A DNA stretch of 7,021 nt. It comes from an uncultured Chthoniobacterales bacterium. GTDB taxonomy: Bacteria > Verrucomicrobiota > Verrucomicrobiae > Chthoniobacterales > UBA10450. The position numbers and the translations under genes were made by a program. The notes under the pieces are model-generated. The model saw only the letters and a program-made list of their open reading frames with translations. It made no database searches and was not told where the DNA came from. Below are positions 5,672-7,021 of the stretch, piece by piece (position 1 is the first letter of the stretch; the number at the start of each line of letters is the position of its first letter). Where the stretch lies: NCBI GenBank assembly GCA_955652855.1, contig CATPCN010000474.1, forward strand, positions 1 through 7,021. The letters run 5' to 3'.

Positions 5672-7021
5672 GACAACTCTCAAGCAATCGGGGTTCATCG
5701 TCGCTGGACTGTGCTCGGTGTGTCTAGTGCAGGCGCAACCCCGTCCTGCCGTGCCTGAGAAATACCAGCAGTGTTTTGTGAAATTCTCCGGTGAACGCTC
5801 TCCTTTGGACGCCGCACTGAACCGTATCGGCCTGCCGGGAAGCGTAGTCGGGCGCAGCATCGCGCTGCTGGTCGGCGTGTCTCGTTATCCTAATATGATG
5901 GCGCGATCCGACCGAGAGCTGAAGCCAGCTGCGGCAGATCTACGACAGATCAGCGATTACCTGAATAGCCAGGAGTTCTTCGATGAAATCATAGTCGTTA
6001 AGGATGAGCAAGTGACGCTAGAAACGTTCCAGTTCTTCTTGCAAGATTACATCCGGAGACGGCTTGAAGGTTCCGCTAAATCTCGGTTTCTATTTGTCTA
6101 CACCGGCCACGGCTTTAACGATAATACACGCAGCTACTTGCTGCTGTCTTCAGCGACAAACCTCCGAGACAAAGGGAACAGTATCAATCTTGAGGTGCTG
6201 AAGCCGTTGGTCGATGAAGTTATCGAAGCCAGCTTCCACAGTTTGGTACTAGTTAACGCTTGCAATAGCGGCCCCTTTCGCCGAACGCCATACGGCTCAC
6301 AAGGAACGCTAGTACCGCTTTACCGCGGCGCCCACGCCATTGCCGCGGCCGGTACACAAGAGGCCTCGTGGAGCGACCCCCGTGTCGGGAGTGGCAGCGT
6401 CTTTTTTGAGAAGTTTCTCTCGGCTGTGCGCGGGGCGGCCGACTATCCACGACCGGGAGATGCACAAGGAGACGGAATTATCACGGTGGACGAACTCTAT
6501 ACGTTCCTTCGCCGAGAAGTCGAAGCAGCTACCAATCAGCAGCAAAATCCATTGATGACCGATCTGTTGCCGAATGGTAGCAAGGGCGGCTTCTTCTTCT
6601 TGAATCGGCAACACCCAGTTCAAAGTCCGTATTTTCCGAGCGTAAGGCGATTGAATGGAGATCGATTCGGTTCGGAACCAAATGCCGAAGGGACAACCAG
6701 TGTTCCTATTCCAACGTCCATTCCGCCCGCGATGACGAAAGAGTCCGAGAAAGCTCCTGTTCGCGCCGATTTGCCACGCACCGAGATAGCTGAGGGGAAG
6801 TCCAAGGCAAGCACCTCTTTTGACGTACGACATGTACACAATCATATTTTTTGGATGACTCCCGGCGATGGGGTTCTTTATATATCGTCAGAGAAGCTAG
6901 AGTTCAAGGAAGCTGATAATCCGTCGCACGACTTCAGCGTGCCCTGTCGGGTTCCCGTGAGGTCGAAATATCTTAATTGGGCCGGGCCGGTGGCGTTCGC
7001 GACGAACATGGGCTTTAAGAT
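5661..7021 (+). CDS. exported caspase-family protease (peptidase C14-like), 3' end outside window
   Basis: Caspase-like enzymes cut proteins with a His/Cys dyad. The frame from GTG 5661 runs 453 codons to the edge without a stop. Seen: a signal peptide (hydrophobic core about 11-23, cleavage after VQA at 25), the first strand SIALLVGVSRYP (66-77), then FLFVYTGHG (143-151) with catalytic H150 and LVLVNACNSG (195-204) with catalytic C201. The residue two before the cysteine is Asn, where this fold usually has Asp. An EF-hand-like loop DAQGDGIITVDE (267-278) resembles a calcium site with Gln at its third position. A Pro/Ser/Thr-rich linker (about 335-385) leads into a beta-rich segment, LYISSEKLEFKEADNPSHDF (406-425), which may be a PH-like or other binding domain. 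Overlap with the membrane-protein gene fixes the GTG start. The signal peptide implies periplasmic or secreted action. It could also be a catalytically altered member used for binding. Confidence 0.85.
   Translation, partial: MELKTTLKQSGFIVAGLCSVCLVQAQPRPAVPEKYQQCFVKFSGERSPLDAALNRIGLPGSVVGRSIALLVGVSRYPNMMARSDRELKPAAADLRQISDYLNSQEFFDEIIVVKDEQVTLETFQFFLQDYIRRRLEGSAKSRFLFVYTGHGFNDNTRSYLLLSSATNLRDKGNSINLEVLKPLVDEVIEASFHSLVLVNACNSGPFRRTPYGSQGTLVPLYRGAHAIAAAGTQEASWSDPRVGSGSVFFEKFLSAVRGAADYPRPGDAQGDGIITVDELYTFLRREVEAATNQQQNPLMTDLLPNGSKGGFFFLNRQHPVQSPYFPSVRRLNGDRFGSEPNAEGTTSVPIPTSIPPAMTKESEKAPVRADLPRTEIAEGKSKASTSFDVRHVHNHIFWMTPGDGVLYISSEKLEFKEADNPSHDFSVPCRVPVRSKYLNWAGPVAFATNMGFK

Noticed and set aside
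6309..6845. 178-codon open frame on the minus strand
   Set aside because: It lies opposite the caspase-like gene, shows no family motifs, and the + strand frame carries clear catalytic motifs and a signal peptide.

Overview
This is bacterial DNA of moderate GC, estimated by eye and not computed. It looks like an accessory or gene-decay region rather than a housekeeping locus. All recognisable genes lie on the + strand. No rRNA, tRNA, CRISPR array or intact insertion sequence is visible. The best guess at the source is a soil bacterium of the Acidobacteriota or a similar phylum. That rests on the style of the serine-recombinase relic, the secreted discoidin/LamG-type protein and the exported caspase-like protease. 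It is inference, not a demonstrated assignment.

Left part (1-2003). A gene running in from the left edge encodes a GNAT-fold protein resembling phage Mu Mom, a DNA adenine modification enzyme. A TTG-started frame overlaps its 3' end and carries the middle part of a Cas6-like CRISPR RNA endonuclease, without the usual N- and C-terminal regions. It is probably a remnant, and a possible frameshifted continuation is visible after its stop. Next comes a 262-residue protein with one N-terminal membrane helix and a soluble domain that looks phospholipase-D-like in fold but shows no HKD motif.

Middle part (2004-2925). This is mostly non-coding debris. The clearest item is a serine recombinase N-terminal domain broken over three reading frames (about 2112-2365). 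A small ORF of unknown reality follows at 2639-2809.

Right-centre (2926-4614). A well-formed gene with a strong Shine-Dalgarno encodes a secreted protein: signal peptide, two tandem discoidin (F5/8 type C-like) domains made by internal duplication, and a LamG/concanavalin-like domain. It looks like a surface or extracellular carbohydrate-binding protein. About 550 bases with no confident gene follow (4615-5161), holding two overlapping open stretches that may be gene debris.

Right end (5162-7021). A five-helix membrane protein overlaps by 11 bases the GTG start of an exported caspase-family (peptidase C14-like) protein with a visible His/Cys dyad and an EF-hand-like loop. The protease gene runs off the right edge. 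The overlap suggests these two are translated together and act as a unit at the membrane or in the periplasm. This pair is the most interesting candidate for an undescribed system in the window.
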